Shown: positions 1 through 7,908, counted from the first letter of the stretch. The stretch: DNA of 25,252 bases from Pseudomonadota bacterium (GCA_003242685.1 QGVD01000060.1:1-25252), one strand, 5' to 3'. Translations and numbers: made by a program. Notes: a model not told the origin generated them from the letters alone.

Positions 1-378
1 CTCGGGCTCGATCACCTTGACGATCTCCGGTGCACGCGGCTCGGGCTTCGTGTCTAGAACGTGAATGCGCGAGGAGCGCAGCCCCGGGACGATGAGGTAA
101 CGCCGCTCCACGTGAGGATGCGGCGCGTAGGGGCACAGCGCGCTGCTGCAGGCGTTCCAGCCGAAGTGATGCAGCTCGTCGCCCACGTTGGGCATCGGCG
201 TGCGATGGATGAGCTCACCGTATGTGGAGGATCCGGGATCGAGATCGACGACACCCAGCGCATCCGGCCGGTTGCCGGTCACGTCGAGCATCGCAACGTA
301 GGCCAGCTTCTCCGGCTCGGCCTGCATTGCCATTCGGGGTGATGGATAGAACGTCGGATCGGGTTTCCAGGTTGCCAT
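1..378 (-). CDS. Selenium-binding protein / methanethiol oxidase (SBP56 family), 5' part only
   Basis: The first 126 codons are visible; the gene runs off the left edge of the window. The N-terminus carries the family signature WKPDPTFYPSPRMA (residues 4-17), then LAYVAML and a GDELHHFGWNACSS block (residues 66-79), all recognisable from human SELENBP1 and its bacterial relatives. Family members are about 460 residues long, fold as beta-propellers and oxidise methanethiol to H2S, formaldehyde and H2O2; that activity is inferred here from family membership. The selenium-linked cysteine region reads CSSALC rather than the CSSC of the human protein, so the first cysteine (77) is kept and the second is displaced. 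The ATG at 376-378 is preceded by AGGAGG five bases upstream, which fixes the start. The upstream neighbour is a MAPEG gene pointing away, across a 439-bp gap. Confidence 0.88.
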   Translation of the reverse strand, partial: MATWKPDPTFYPSPRMAMQAEPEKLAYVAMLDVTGNRPDALGVVDLDPGSSTYGELIHRTPMPNVGDELHHFGWNACSSALCPYAPHPHVERRYLIVPGLRSSRIHVLDTKPEPRAPEIVKVIEPE

Positions 379-817
379 TTCGCCTCCTGCGCGGAACCTT
401 CGACGCTGACCGGGCGGGCCGATGGAGCGCTTGCCGCGGGGCCGTGCCCGGAAGCCCGGATGGAGCTCGACTCATGCACTATCCTCCCTTTGCGCCGCCG
501 CGAACAGCCGGACGAATACGTATGGCGCCTGCTCGCGGACATCGATGCGCCGATCCACTTCGCCTGCAACGGAAAAGGCGGTGTACCAGCTCGCGCTCGA
601 GCAGCTCATCGCGCCGGCAGCGCGCATCGATGTTCGCGGGAAGGCGTCGAGGGACTGCAGCTACCGGCCGCTGACCGTATACGAGGTCCCGCGACTGCGG
701 CAGAGTCGTCGATCTCCGCGAACGGATAATCCCGCGCCCGGACGTCCGTTCGCCGCAGGAGTTCCCCGTCGCGTGCTCCACGGGATCACGCAGTGAGTTG
801 GAGGTCAGGAGGGTAAC
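379..817. other. Gene-free stretch, possible decayed coding remnant
   Basis: This 439-bp gap separates the divergent methanethiol oxidase and MAPEG genes. No reading frame here has a convincing start, ribosome site and protein-like composition throughout. On the plus strand a frame beginning near 460 reads DEYVWRLLADIDAPIHFACNGK up to about 585. A different plus frame then reads VYQLALEQLIAPAARIDVRGK and continues to a stop at 794-796. Both pieces look protein-like and would join by one frameshift near 585, so this may be a small dead gene. I do not recognise the family. The gap must also hold the promoters of both flanking genes, but I could not pick them out with confidence. Confidence 0.35.
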
Positions 818-1216
818 GTGGACGTTTTTCTCATCTGCTCGGCGGTCCTCGTGCTGCTCTATTTCGCGCTTGCGCTCAACGTCTCGCGCCAGCGTGGCCG
901 GACGAAGACGGGCATCGGTCTGGGTGACGACCCGTCGGGCCCGCTCAACAAGGCCGTGCGGACGCACGGCAACGCAGCCGAGTACGTGCCGATCCTCATC
1001 GCGCTGTTCCTCTACTTCCATCTTTCCGGCGCGGGCGGCTGGATCGCGTGGGTCGCGGTCGGTGTCACGGTTTGCCGCGCGCTCCATGCGATCGGCATGC
1101 TGATGACCGTCACGTTCGACGGACCTCCGCATCCGCTGCGAGCGATCGGCGCGGCTGGAACGTATCTCGGCGGATTCGCGCTCGGTGTCGCGCTCCTGCT
1201 CCGCGCATTTTCATAG
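818..1216 (+). CDS. MAPEG family membrane protein
   Basis: This 132-residue protein has about four hydrophobic segments (roughly residues 2-21, 56-72, 73-90 and 108-130). The MAPEG signature R-x-H-G-N-x-x-E-Y-V-P lies at residues 48-58, with Arg48, His50, Asn52 and Glu55 in the expected places. MAPEG proteins are integral membrane enzymes of glutathione and eicosanoid metabolism; many bacterial ones are glutathione transferase-like with unproven substrates. The length is typical for the family. The start is GTG at 818, chosen because a purine-rich AGGAGGG lies just upstream (807-813) and the first helix follows directly. It converges on the DUF8021-like gene at 1282. The substrate cannot be told from sequence. 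Confidence 0.9.
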   Translation: MDVFLICSAVLVLLYFALALNVSRQRGRTKTGIGLGDDPSGPLNKAVRTHGNAAEYVPILIALFLYFHLSGAGGWIAWVAVGVTVCRALHAIGMLMTVTFDGPPHPLRAIGAAGTYLGGFALGVALLLRAFS

Positions 1217-1229
1217 GGTGGAAAAGACG

Positions 1230-1262
1230 CGCGGCCGGCCGCGGAAACCGCGACCGGCCGCG
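1230..1262 (-). terminator. Intrinsic terminator of the minus-strand gene ending at 1282
   Basis: The two arms (1230-1244 and 1248-1262) form 14 base pairs with one C/A mismatch (1239/1253) and an AAA loop. Read on the minus strand the hairpin is followed two bases later by TCTTTT, as expected for a Rho-independent terminator of the upstream minus gene. Read on the plus strand no T-run follows, though the hairpin could still protect the MAPEG transcript end. Confidence 0.7.
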
Positions 1263-1281
1263 TGCCGCGCAGTGCGCGCCG

Positions 1282-2226
1282 TTACTCCCAGCCGGTAGGT
1301 GAGTTGTAGGAGGTCGTGAAGCCGAGCGCTTCGATCTCGTGGATCTGACCGCCCCAGATCTTGAAGACGTGCACGGCGGGCAGATCGAACGGAGCGAAGT
1401 CCATCTTCCGCACTTCCTGGCCCGGCACGCCGAACACCCGGAACTCCTTCTTTTCCATGGAGTGCCGGAAGTGCGAGAGCCCGAAGGCGAGGCCGGTTTC
1501 CTCGTCCGCGATCCACACGCGGCGATTGTCGATGCGGTCGATGTACTGGAAGATGCCGGTGTCGAGCTGCGCCGCACAGCCGAGGGACCCGGTGATGCCG
1601 AACGGCGCATCGGCCGGCACCGGATTGCGCGAGGTCTGCATGCCGTTCTCGAAGCGCACGCAGTCGTCGGCGAAGGGCGCGAGGCGCCCGTTGTTCTCGT
1701 CGAGCGCGTCGTAGTAGTCGGCGGCGATCTTGAGCAGCCGGCCGCGCGAGTCGCGATACGGCTCGGGCACGGTGGCCGAGAAGGCCGCACGCGGCGTCTG
1801 CAGGTTCTTGAGACTGGACTCGCGCAGGTTGTGCACGATCACGTGCTCGGCCTCGGTGATGAGGCCGTTCTCGACCTTGAGCCGCAGTCCGATCTGGATC
1901 GGCTTGCCTTCGCTCTGCATGACGCCGATGAATCCGACCTGCTGTGCGACCGGATCGGGCACGTAGATCCTGAACGTCGTCGGCGGCGCGGACGCGGTCT
2001 TCCACAGACCTTCTCCGGGCCTGATGCGCTTGATGTTCTCGACGATGGTGATGTTGCGCGCGAGCGGAGCCTTGCCCGGATCGTGCGCCACCATCGCGTC
2101 GATATAGGTATCGACGAGGTTCTTCAGGCAGTTGCGATCGCAGGGCTTGCTGCCTTCGCTGGCGCTTGCGGAGGTGGCCACGGCAACGGCGAAGGCCGCA
2201 AGGATCGCGACGGTCTTGTTTTTCAT
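1282..2226 (-). CDS. Exported DUF8021-like (SnoaL-like fold) protein
   Basis: This 314-residue protein starts with a Sec signal peptide (MKNKTVAILAAFAVAVATSASA, cleavage near residue 22). The mature part begins with a CDRNC pair (Cys29, Cys33) followed by LVDTYIDAMVAHDP, a pattern resembling the DUF8021 family: a helix opening a cone-shaped SnoaL-like domain, then a second related half with W-I-A-D-E-E-T and HVFKIWGGQIHEIEALG near the C-terminus. The closing IWGGQIHEIEA motif is typical of SnoaL-like domains. Family assignment is from memory of these motifs and no reaction is established. The ATG at 2224-2226 has AGGGGAG upstream. A longer upstream reading frame exists but would bury the signal peptide. 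A hairpin terminator lies just past the stop codon. Confidence 0.75.
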   Translation of the reverse strand: MKNKTVAILAAFAVAVATSASASEGSKPCDRNCLKNLVDTYIDAMVAHDPGKAPLARNITIVENIKRIRPGEGLWKTASAPPTTFRIYVPDPVAQQVGFIGVMQSEGKPIQIGLRLKVENGLITEAEHVIVHNLRESSLKNLQTPRAAFSATVPEPYRDSRGRLLKIAADYYDALDENNGRLAPFADDCVRFENGMQTSRNPVPADAPFGITGSLGCAAQLDTGIFQYIDRIDNRRVWIADEETGLAFGLSHFRHSMEKKEFRVFGVPGQEVRKMDFAPFDLPAVHVFKIWGGQIHEIEALGFTTSYNSPTGWE

Positions 2227-2398
2227 TCTGCGTAACTCCCCTTCTGGCCGGTGCGGCCGGCTCGAGCCCGCGCGCAGCATAACGCATGCATGGGGCGATC
2301 CGAGACACCGCTGCCGTTCGAAGCCATCGCCTGCCATGCGAAAGGTGTGGCACGATACGTCCGTCTGGCCCGACGGCCGCAGGCATCCGGTGAGTCCC

Positions 2399-2917
2399 GT
2401 GAAGCGTTTCCTTCTCTTGCTCTCCTTGATCTTCGCGGCCGCCGCATCGCCTGCGCAGGAACAGCCTTCGCAGGAGCAGCCTGCACGGGAGAGGTCTTCA
2501 AAGGAAAAGTCGACGCCGGAACCCGCGATCTCCAAGGCCGAGTGCGATGCCACGCTGAATGCGGAGGTCAAGCGGCTGGACGAAGCCTTCGCGCGTTCGA
2601 GGACGGCGTGGGAAGACACGGTCAAGCGCCGCTTCGAGGACCGGGAGAAGGAGCTGACTCCGGCGCAGATGCAGGCGGCCCGTGCAGCCTTCGATCGCAA
2701 GGTCATGGAGCAGTCGAGGGCACACGTGCGGACGGTGGCCCTTCCGGGCGTCTATCGCATGATGCTCGCGGTGCCTCAGTACGACACGTCGGTGTGCGCG
2801 AATCCCGACGAGATGCGCGCGCTCGGCGATCAGGCGATCGTCGAGTTCCTGCAGCAGCTCGCGGAGCTTCTGCCTCTCATCGACGCCACGGTCGACGCCG
2901 CCAAAGGGACGGGCTAG
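2399..2917 (+). CDS. Small exported protein of unknown function
   Basis: I do not recognise the family. The 172-residue product begins VKRFLLLLSLIFAAAASPAQ, a clear Sec signal peptide with cleavage near residue 20. A Gln/Glu/Pro-rich linker follows (residues 21-43), with a degenerate QEQP repeat. The mature domain is charged and helical (residues 45-105), then a shorter segment contains VPQYDTSVCANPDEM. It has two cysteines, 49 and 133, which could form a disulfide in the periplasm. I chose GTG at 2399 because the signal peptide starts there; ATG 2336 and GTG 2390 are in-frame alternatives and none has a strong ribosome site. It lies 47 bp upstream of the FRG-domain gene in the same direction and may share its transcript. 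Confidence 0.65.
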   Translation: MKRFLLLLSLIFAAAASPAQEQPSQEQPARERSSKEKSTPEPAISKAECDATLNAEVKRLDEAFARSRTAWEDTVKRRFEDREKELTPAQMQAARAAFDRKVMEQSRAHVRTVALPGVYRMMLAVPQYDTSVCANPDEMRALGDQAIVEFLQQLAELLPLIDATVDAAKGTG

Positions 2918-2964
2918 ATACGGGCGAGGCGTCGGACGATGCGCCATACCGCAGGAGCGTGAGG

Positions 2965-3717
2965 ATGGCGACACGACGGCGCTTCGCTGAGGGCAGAAGA
3001 AGGTCGGGCGCCACCGCCGGCCGCATCGATTCCTGGGCGGACCTGGCACGGCTCATCGAGTCGATCGCCACTCAGCGACGCAACTGGATCTTCCGAGGCG
3101 AACCTTCCACGACGTACGAGCTGCGACCTGCAGCCGGGCGTGAAGGCGGCGATCAGGGCGCGCGCCGCAAGACCCGCTACGACGAGGGCGACGAGCGTGC
3201 GGCGCTGAAGCGCTTCCGCAACGACGCGCGTCCGTACGTCGCCTACGCGGACTACAGCGATCTCGAATGGCTCGCGGTCGCACAGCACCACGGCATGGCG
3301 ACGCGGCTCCTCGACTGGAGCGAGAGTCTTCTCGTCGCGGCGTTCTTCGCGGTGGAGGCGGCCGGCGCCCACGGCCATGCGCTCATCTACGGCATCTCGG
3401 GTCTGCCCGTGGTGGATCCCAGAGAAGCCCGCGATCCGTTCGAGATCCGCGAGGTGTCCATCTATCGCCCACCGCACGTGAGTCCGCGCATCGCTGCACA
3501 GCGGAGCATCTTCACCATACACCCGGATCCGACCCGGCCCTTCGAGCATCCGAACCTGCGGAAGTGGGTCGTCTCGCGGCAGGCCTGCAGCCAGCTCAAG
3601 TGGATTCTCGATTCCTGCGCGATCAACTACGCCTCGCTCTTCCCCGATCTCGAGGGCCTGGCCGCGCACGTCGGCTGGCGCTACAAGTGGGGTATGTCGC
3701 AGGGCTATGTGAGGTAA
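2965..3717 (+). CDS. FRG-domain protein
   Basis: The 250-residue product shows the two hallmarks of the FRG domain. The first is W-I-F-R-G-E at residues 41-46 followed by a short hydrophobic patch (YELRP). The second is the core QHHGMATRLLDW at 107-118, running into a hydrophobic helix (LLVAAFFAVEAA). FRG domains are named for the Phe-Arg-Gly tripeptide. Their biochemistry is largely unknown; they occur alone or fused to other modules and often sit in variable genome regions, with some linked to phage defence or toxin roles. Nothing next to this copy identifies a defence island. ATG 2965 has AGGAG seven bases upstream (2953-2957). A much longer in-frame extension upstream overlaps the preceding gene and is not used. 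There is no signal peptide, so it should be cytoplasmic. Confidence 0.85.
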   Translation: MATRRRFAEGRRRSGATAGRIDSWADLARLIESIATQRRNWIFRGEPSTTYELRPAAGREGGDQGARRKTRYDEGDERAALKRFRNDARPYVAYADYSDLEWLAVAQHHGMATRLLDWSESLLVAAFFAVEAAGAHGHALIYGISGLPVVDPREARDPFEIREVSIYRPPHVSPRIAAQRSIFTIHPDPTRPFEHPNLRKWVVSRQACSQLKWILDSCAINYASLFPDLEGLAAHVGWRYKWGMSQGYVR

Positions 3718-3816
3718 TCGGCACCTGACGTCTGTCGCAGGCGACGTTCGACGCCGTTCTTCGACCCCCGAATGTGACGTACCGCTCAGGAGCGCACTTC
3801 GGCAGGGCCTTTTCTG

Positions 3817-3843
3817 TAAAGGAGTGCGCACCAGGGGCGATAA
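3817..3843 (+). promoter_or_regulatory. Sigma-28 (FliA) flagellar-class promoter
   Basis: TAAAGG begins at 3817 and GGCGATAA lies at 3836-3843, with exactly 15 bases between TAAA and the -10 element. The known FliA consensus is TAAA-N15-GCCGATAA, so the -35 is perfect and the -10 matches at 7 of 8 positions. Transcription would start near 3850, giving a leader of about 85 nt before the chemoreceptor ATG at 3936. This fits the usual placing of chemoreceptor genes in the late flagellar regulon. A second, weaker TAAAG...CCGAT pair starts at 3841 but has worse spacing. Confidence 0.7.
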
Positions 3844-3935
3844 AGCACACGGAAGCGCTCCGATCGCGGCCGGGCCTCGTGCTTTCCCGATCGGGGCTTC
3901 GGCGCTCTTGGGAGAAATCGAGGGGGTCCCGGATC

Positions 3936-5720
3936 ATGCCGTCCAATCCGCTCGCAGCGATCGGTTCTTTCTTCCGCCGGCTCTGGGTCGACCCGCGGTA
4001 CCTCGCCGATCTGCGCGGTCACGTCGAAGCGATCAATCGCGTGCTGCCCGTGATCGAGTTCGACATGGACGGCAGAGTGCTCGGCGCCAACGAAAACTTC
4101 CAGAAGGCTGCCGGATACACGGCCGAAGAGCTGCGGCGGCTCCATCACCGCGACTTCGTGGAAGCGGACTACCGCGAGACGGCGGAGTATCGCGAGTTCT
4201 GGGCGCGGCTGCGCCGCGGAGAATGTCAGACGGCGCAGTACAAGCGCATCAAGAAGAACGGCCAGCCCGTGTGGGTGCAGGCCACGTACTTTCCCATCCT
4301 CGACCGGCGCGGGCGGCCTTACAAGGTCGTGAAGCACACCGTGGACATCACCGAGCAGATGCTGCGTCACTTCGACGGCCTCGGGCAGCTCGCCGCGATC
4401 AGCAAGGTGCAGGCGGTCGTGGAGCTCGAGCTCGACGGCACCATCCGTGCCGCCAACGACAACTTCCTCTCTCTCGTCGGCTACTCGATCGACGAGATCC
4501 GCGGCAGACCCTTCGGCATCTTCCTGGATCCCGCGCAGCAGGCGGCTGCGGAGAATCGCGCGCTGTGGGCGCGGCTCGCGCGCGGCGAGTACGAGGCGGG
4601 TCAGTACGAGTGGCTCGCGAAAGGCAACCGGAAGCTCTGGGTGCGGGCGAGCTTCAATCCGATCCTCGATGCGACCGGCAAGCCGTTCAAGGTCGTGGGC
4701 TACGCCACCGACGTCACCGCGGAGGTGACGCTGGTGCGGGAGACGGAGGCGGTGGTCAATGCGGCGGCGAGCGGCGATCTCACGCGCCGCATCTCCATCG
4801 ACGGCAAGACGGGCAAGCTCGCGGAAGTCGCACGCGGGGTCAACGCGCTCATCGAGGTGATGGCTTCGCTCGTTGAACGCATCAAGTCCGCCGCAGAGGA
4901 AGTGCGTGCCGGCGTCGAGCAGATCTCCTCGGGCAACATGAGTCTCTCGCAGCGCACCGACGAGCAGGCATCGACGCTCGAGGAGACCGCGGCCTCGATG
5001 GAGGAGCTGGCGAGCTCGGTCCGGCAGATCGCGGACAACGCCGCGCAGGCGAACCGGCTCGCGATCGAAGCCTGCACGCAGGCGGAGAAGGGCGGCACCG
5101 TGGTCGGATCGGCCATCGAGGCGATGGAGGGCATCAACGCCGCCTCGGCGCGCATCGCCGACATCATCGGTGTGGTGGATTCCATCGCCTTCCAGACGAA
5201 TCTCCTCGCACTCAATGCGGCGGTCGAAGCTGCGCGGGCGGGGGAGCAGGGCCGGGGCTTTGCCGTCGTCGCGAGCGAGGTGCGGAACCTGGCCAGCCGC
5301 TCCGCGATGGCCGCGAAGGAGATCAAGTCGCTCATCCAGGACAGCGTTCAGCGGGTCGCGGAAGGCGGTCGTCTCGTGAACGAATCGGGACGCACGCTCG
5401 AGGAGATCGTCACGGCGGTGAGGAGGGCGACGGCGATCGTGGCGGAGATCGCGGCGGCGAGCCGCGAGCAGTCCGCCGGCATCGAGCAGGTGAACCATGC
5501 CGTCATGCAGATGGAAAACATGACGCAGCAGAACGCCGCGCTGGTGGAGGAGGCCGCGGCGTCGACCGATGCGATCGTGCAGCAGGTGCGGTCGCTCAAC
5601 GACCTCGTCGCTCACTACAGGCTCGGCACTGCCGGCACCCGGATGCGTCCGGCCGGCACCGAAGCGCTACGGATTCAGGCGAGCACGAGCGAGCCGGTCG
5701 CTCATCACGCCGTCGCGTAG
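3936..5720 (+). CDS. Cytoplasmic PAS-PAS methyl-accepting chemotaxis protein (BdlA-like)
   Basis: The 594-residue receptor has no transmembrane helix. Two PAS domains follow each other (about residues 32-140 and 150-262), each with the GANENF/AANDNF start and a VWVQATYFPIL or LWVRASFNPIL strand. A HAMP-like linker (266-318, with SGDLTRRI) leads to the signalling domain (320-560). Its hairpin tip around residues 416-440 reads IAFQTNLLALNAAVEAARAGEQ, broken here only by length, and is the CheA/CheW contact. The last residues lack an NWETF-type CheR/CheB tether. The PAS-PAS-signal order without membrane helices matches P. aeruginosa BdlA and related redox or energy sensors; the ligand is unknown, and a flavin or haem is possible. 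ATG 3936 has AGGGGG upstream (3921-3926). A sigma-28 promoter precedes it. No che or fli genes are within the window. Confidence 0.92.
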   Translation: MPSNPLAAIGSFFRRLWVDPRYLADLRGHVEAINRVLPVIEFDMDGRVLGANENFQKAAGYTAEELRRLHHRDFVEADYRETAEYREFWARLRRGECQTAQYKRIKKNGQPVWVQATYFPILDRRGRPYKVVKHTVDITEQMLRHFDGLGQLAAISKVQAVVELELDGTIRAANDNFLSLVGYSIDEIRGRPFGIFLDPAQQAAAENRALWARLARGEYEAGQYEWLAKGNRKLWVRASFNPILDATGKPFKVVGYATDVTAEVTLVRETEAVVNAAASGDLTRRISIDGKTGKLAEVARGVNALIEVMASLVERIKSAAEEVRAGVEQISSGNMSLSQRTDEQASTLEETAASMEELASSVRQIADNAAQANRLAIEACTQAEKGGTVVGSAIEAMEGINAASARIADIIGVVDSIAFQTNLLALNAAVEAARAGEQGRGFAVVASEVRNLASRSAMAAKEIKSLIQDSVQRVAEGGRLVNESGRTLEEIVTAVRRATAIVAEIAAASREQSAGIEQVNHAVMQMENMTQQNAALVEEAAASTDAIVQQVRSLNDLVAHYRLGTAGTRMRPAGTEALRIQASTSEPVAHHAVA

Positions 5721-5845
5721 CTCACGATCTTTCGCCCGGCGCAGGGATCGCGCCCGCGCCGCGCTTCGATCTGGTCATCGGGTGAAGCCTGCGGCACCAT
5801 GCGGATCGCAGTCTTTCGTAACGTGCAGGGAGTGCCGCGATCTTC

Positions 5846-6745
5846 ATGCGATCCGTCCGATTGGCGTTCTTCCTTTCGCTCATCGTCGCGTCCGCGCTGG
5901 CGCAGGAGGAGGCCTCCTGCCTCCAGTGCGCGGAGTGGAACCAGCCGCAGGAGCCGTTCCGCATCTACGGCAACACGTACTTCGTCGGCGTGCACGGCCT
6001 CTCCTCGATCCTCGTCACTTCGGGCGAGGGTCACGTGCTCATCGACGGCGCGTTGCCGGAATCGGCCGAGGCCATCGCGCGCTCCGTTCGCGCGCTCGGG
6101 TTCCGCATCGAGGACGTGAGGCTCATCGTCAACTCGCATGCGCACTGGGACCACGCCGGCGGAATCGCCGAGCTCAGGAGATTGAGCGGCGCACAGGTGG
6201 CCGTCAGCCGCGCGAGTGCCGATGTGTTCCGGCAGGGGCGCTCGGGTCGTGACGATCCGCAGTTCGGTGTCGCCTCGCCGTTTCCGCCGGTTCCCGACGT
6301 GCGCATCATCGAGGACGGTGAGACGCTGCGCGCAGGCCCGCTCGCGCTGACGGCGCGTCTCACGCCTGGCCACACCCGTGGCGGCACGAGCTGGACGTGG
6401 CGCTCGTGTGAAGGCGAGCGCTGCCTCGACATCGTCTATGCCGACAGTCTGACGGCAGTCTCCGCGGACGGCTTCCTGTACACCCGCAGTGCCGACTATC
6501 CCGATGCGCTGCGCGATTTCGCGCGCAGCTTCGAGATCCTGAGCGCCGTGCCCTGCGACATCCTCATCACGCCGCATCCGGGAGCCTCGAACCTCTTCGA
6601 GAAGCTGGAGCGGCGCGAGCGAGGCGAGCGGGATGCCTTCATCGATCCGGCCGCATGCCGCAACTACGCGTCTGCCGCAAGAGAGCGGCTGCGCAAGCGG
6701 GTCGAGGCGGAGAAGGCCGAGGTCGAAGGGGGCGCGAGCCGATGA
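5846..6745 (+). CDS. Subclass B3 metallo-beta-lactamase
   Basis: The 299-residue protein has a signal peptide (cleavage near residue 20) and the full B3 pattern. Zinc ligands are visible as His98-x-His100-x-Asp102-His103 (SHAHWDHAGG), His176 (TPGHTRGG) and His244 (ITPHPGAS). Ser201 in YADSLTAVSADGF stands at the position used by B3 enzymes instead of the Cys ligand of B1. Cys237 and Cys271 fit the conserved C-terminal disulfide. B3 enzymes hydrolyse penicillins, cephalosporins and carbapenems in the periplasm with two zinc ions; spectrum and activity are inferred. The opening CAEWNQPQEPFRIYGNTYFVG is typical of L1/GOB-type relatives. The ribosome site before ATG 5846 is weak. The stop codon overlaps the mltA start (ATGA), which implies coupled translation. 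Confidence 0.93.
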   Translation: MRSVRLAFFLSLIVASALAQEEASCLQCAEWNQPQEPFRIYGNTYFVGVHGLSSILVTSGEGHVLIDGALPESAEAIARSVRALGFRIEDVRLIVNSHAHWDHAGGIAELRRLSGAQVAVSRASADVFRQGRSGRDDPQFGVASPFPPVPDVRIIEDGETLRAGPLALTARLTPGHTRGGTSWTWRSCEGERCLDIVYADSLTAVSADGFLYTRSADYPDALRDFARSFEILSAVPCDILITPHPGASNLFEKLERRERGERDAFIDPAACRNYASAARERLRKRVEAEKAEVEGGASR

Positions 6746-7902
6746 GCAGGCGATGGATCGCGTGGGCGCTCGTCTGCGGCGTCCTCATCGTCGGCTGTCG
6801 CCCCGTCGACCGGGAGCGCGCGCCGGAGCCGGTACCCACGGCGGAGTATCGCCGCGTGAGCTGGTCGCAGCTTCCCGGCTGGGAGAATGACGCCGCGCAC
6901 GAAGCCTGGCCCGCGCTGCTCGAAACGTGCCGCGCACGAGGCTCGCGCGCCGAATGGCAGGCAGTCTGCGCCGCCGCGAATGCGGCGACCGTCGTCACTG
7001 CGTCGGATGCGCGCGGGTTCTTCGAGCGTCACTTCGATCCCTACGCCGTCACCCGTGTCGTCGGGCGCACGCGCGAGACGAGCGGACTGGTGACGGGCTA
7101 CTACGAACCGCTGCTCTTCGGTTCCCGCACGCCTTCGGAGCGTTTCAGCACGCCGCTCTATGCGCGGCCGCCGGATCTGCTCACCATCGATCTCGCGTCG
7201 GTGTATCCGCAGCTCAAGGGCATGCGCCTGCGCGGGCGGCTGCAGGGAAACAGGGTCGTGCCGTATCACAGTCGGGCGGAGCTCTACGGTTCCTCGGAGC
7301 TCAAGGGGTACGAGATCGTCTGGGTCGACAGTCCCTTCGATGCCTTTCTTCTGCAGGTCCAAGGCTCGGGTCGTGTGCAGCTTCCGGACGGCGAAACCAT
7401 CCGCCTGCAGTACGCGGATCAGAACGGACATCCGTACCGCTCCGTGGGGCGCTATCTCGTCGAGATCGGCGAGCTCACGGTGGAAGAGGCCACCCTGCCG
7501 GGCATCCGGCGGTGGCTCGCGGCCAATCCGCATCGCGTCGAAGAGGTTCTCAACAGCAATCCGAGCGTCGTGTTCTTCCGCGAGGAGAAGCTCGAGGATC
7601 CGATGCAGGGACCGAAGGGTGCGCTCGGCGTGCCACTCACACCGGGCCGATCGATCGCCGTCGATCCCGAGTTCGTGCCGCTGGGTGCGCCCGTGTTCCT
7701 CGCGACGACGCATCCGCTCACCGGGCAGCCGCTCGAGCGGCTCGTGCTCGCGCAGGACACGGGCGGTGCGATCCGTGGTCCGCTGCGCGCGGACTTCTTC
7801 TGGGGCTTCGGGCTCGAAGCCGCGGAGCAGGCGGGTGTCATGCGTCATCAGGGACGCATGTGGGTACTCTGGCCGAAAGGCGTGGCGACGCCGTGGGATT
7901 GA
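6742..7902 (+). CDS. mltA: Membrane-bound lytic murein transglycosylase A
   Basis: The 386-residue protein is a lipoprotein: a short hydrophobic leader ends in L-I-V-G-C with Cys19 as the lipidation site, so it should sit on the outer-membrane inner face. The MltA domain starts near residue 100 with SGLVTGYYEP (114-123) and continues through LQVQGSGRVQL (204-214). The C-terminal 3D domain contains LAQDTGGAIRG (336-346), LRADFFWG and the closing RMWVLWP. The Asp of QDTGG (339) corresponds, as I align it, to the catalytic aspartate. The enzyme cleaves glycan strands to 1,6-anhydromuropeptides. Length is normal for the family. The start overlaps the stop of the beta-lactamase gene by four bases, with GGTCGAAGGGGG just upstream, so the two are cotranscribed. 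It ends 6 bp from the convergent lysR stop, leaving no room for a terminator. Confidence 0.95.
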   Translation: MSRRWIAWALVCGVLIVGCRPVDRERAPEPVPTAEYRRVSWSQLPGWENDAAHEAWPALLETCRARGSRAEWQAVCAAANAATVVTASDARGFFERHFDPYAVTRVVGRTRETSGLVTGYYEPLLFGSRTPSERFSTPLYARPPDLLTIDLASVYPQLKGMRLRGRLQGNRVVPYHSRAELYGSSELKGYEIVWVDSPFDAFLLQVQGSGRVQLPDGETIRLQYADQNGHPYRSVGRYLVEIGELTVEEATLPGIRRWLAANPHRVEEVLNSNPSVVFFREEKLEDPMQGPKGALGVPLTPGRSIAVDPEFVPLGAPVFLATTHPLTGQPLERLVLAQDTGGAIRGPLRADFFWGFGLEAAEQAGVMRHQGRMWVLWPKGVATPWD

Positions 7903-7908
7903 ACGGCG

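Noticed and set aside
2227..2706. Longer start for the DUF8021-like gene
   Set aside because: It would cover the divergent gene at 2399 and hide a clear signal peptide and ribosome site at 2226.
2251..2964. Upstream extension of the FRG-protein frame
   Set aside because: It covers the exported small protein in another frame, and a good ribosome site marks ATG 2965.
3841..3866. Second sigma-28-like site TAAAG...CCGAT
   Set aside because: The -10 part matches poorly and the spacer is one base short; the site at 3817 is far better.
3786..5615. Very long open frame on the minus strand opposite the chemoreceptor gene
   Set aside because: It mirrors the chemoreceptor codons, is full of Arg/His/Asp low-complexity runs and shows no motif. 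GC-rich genes create such frames by default.
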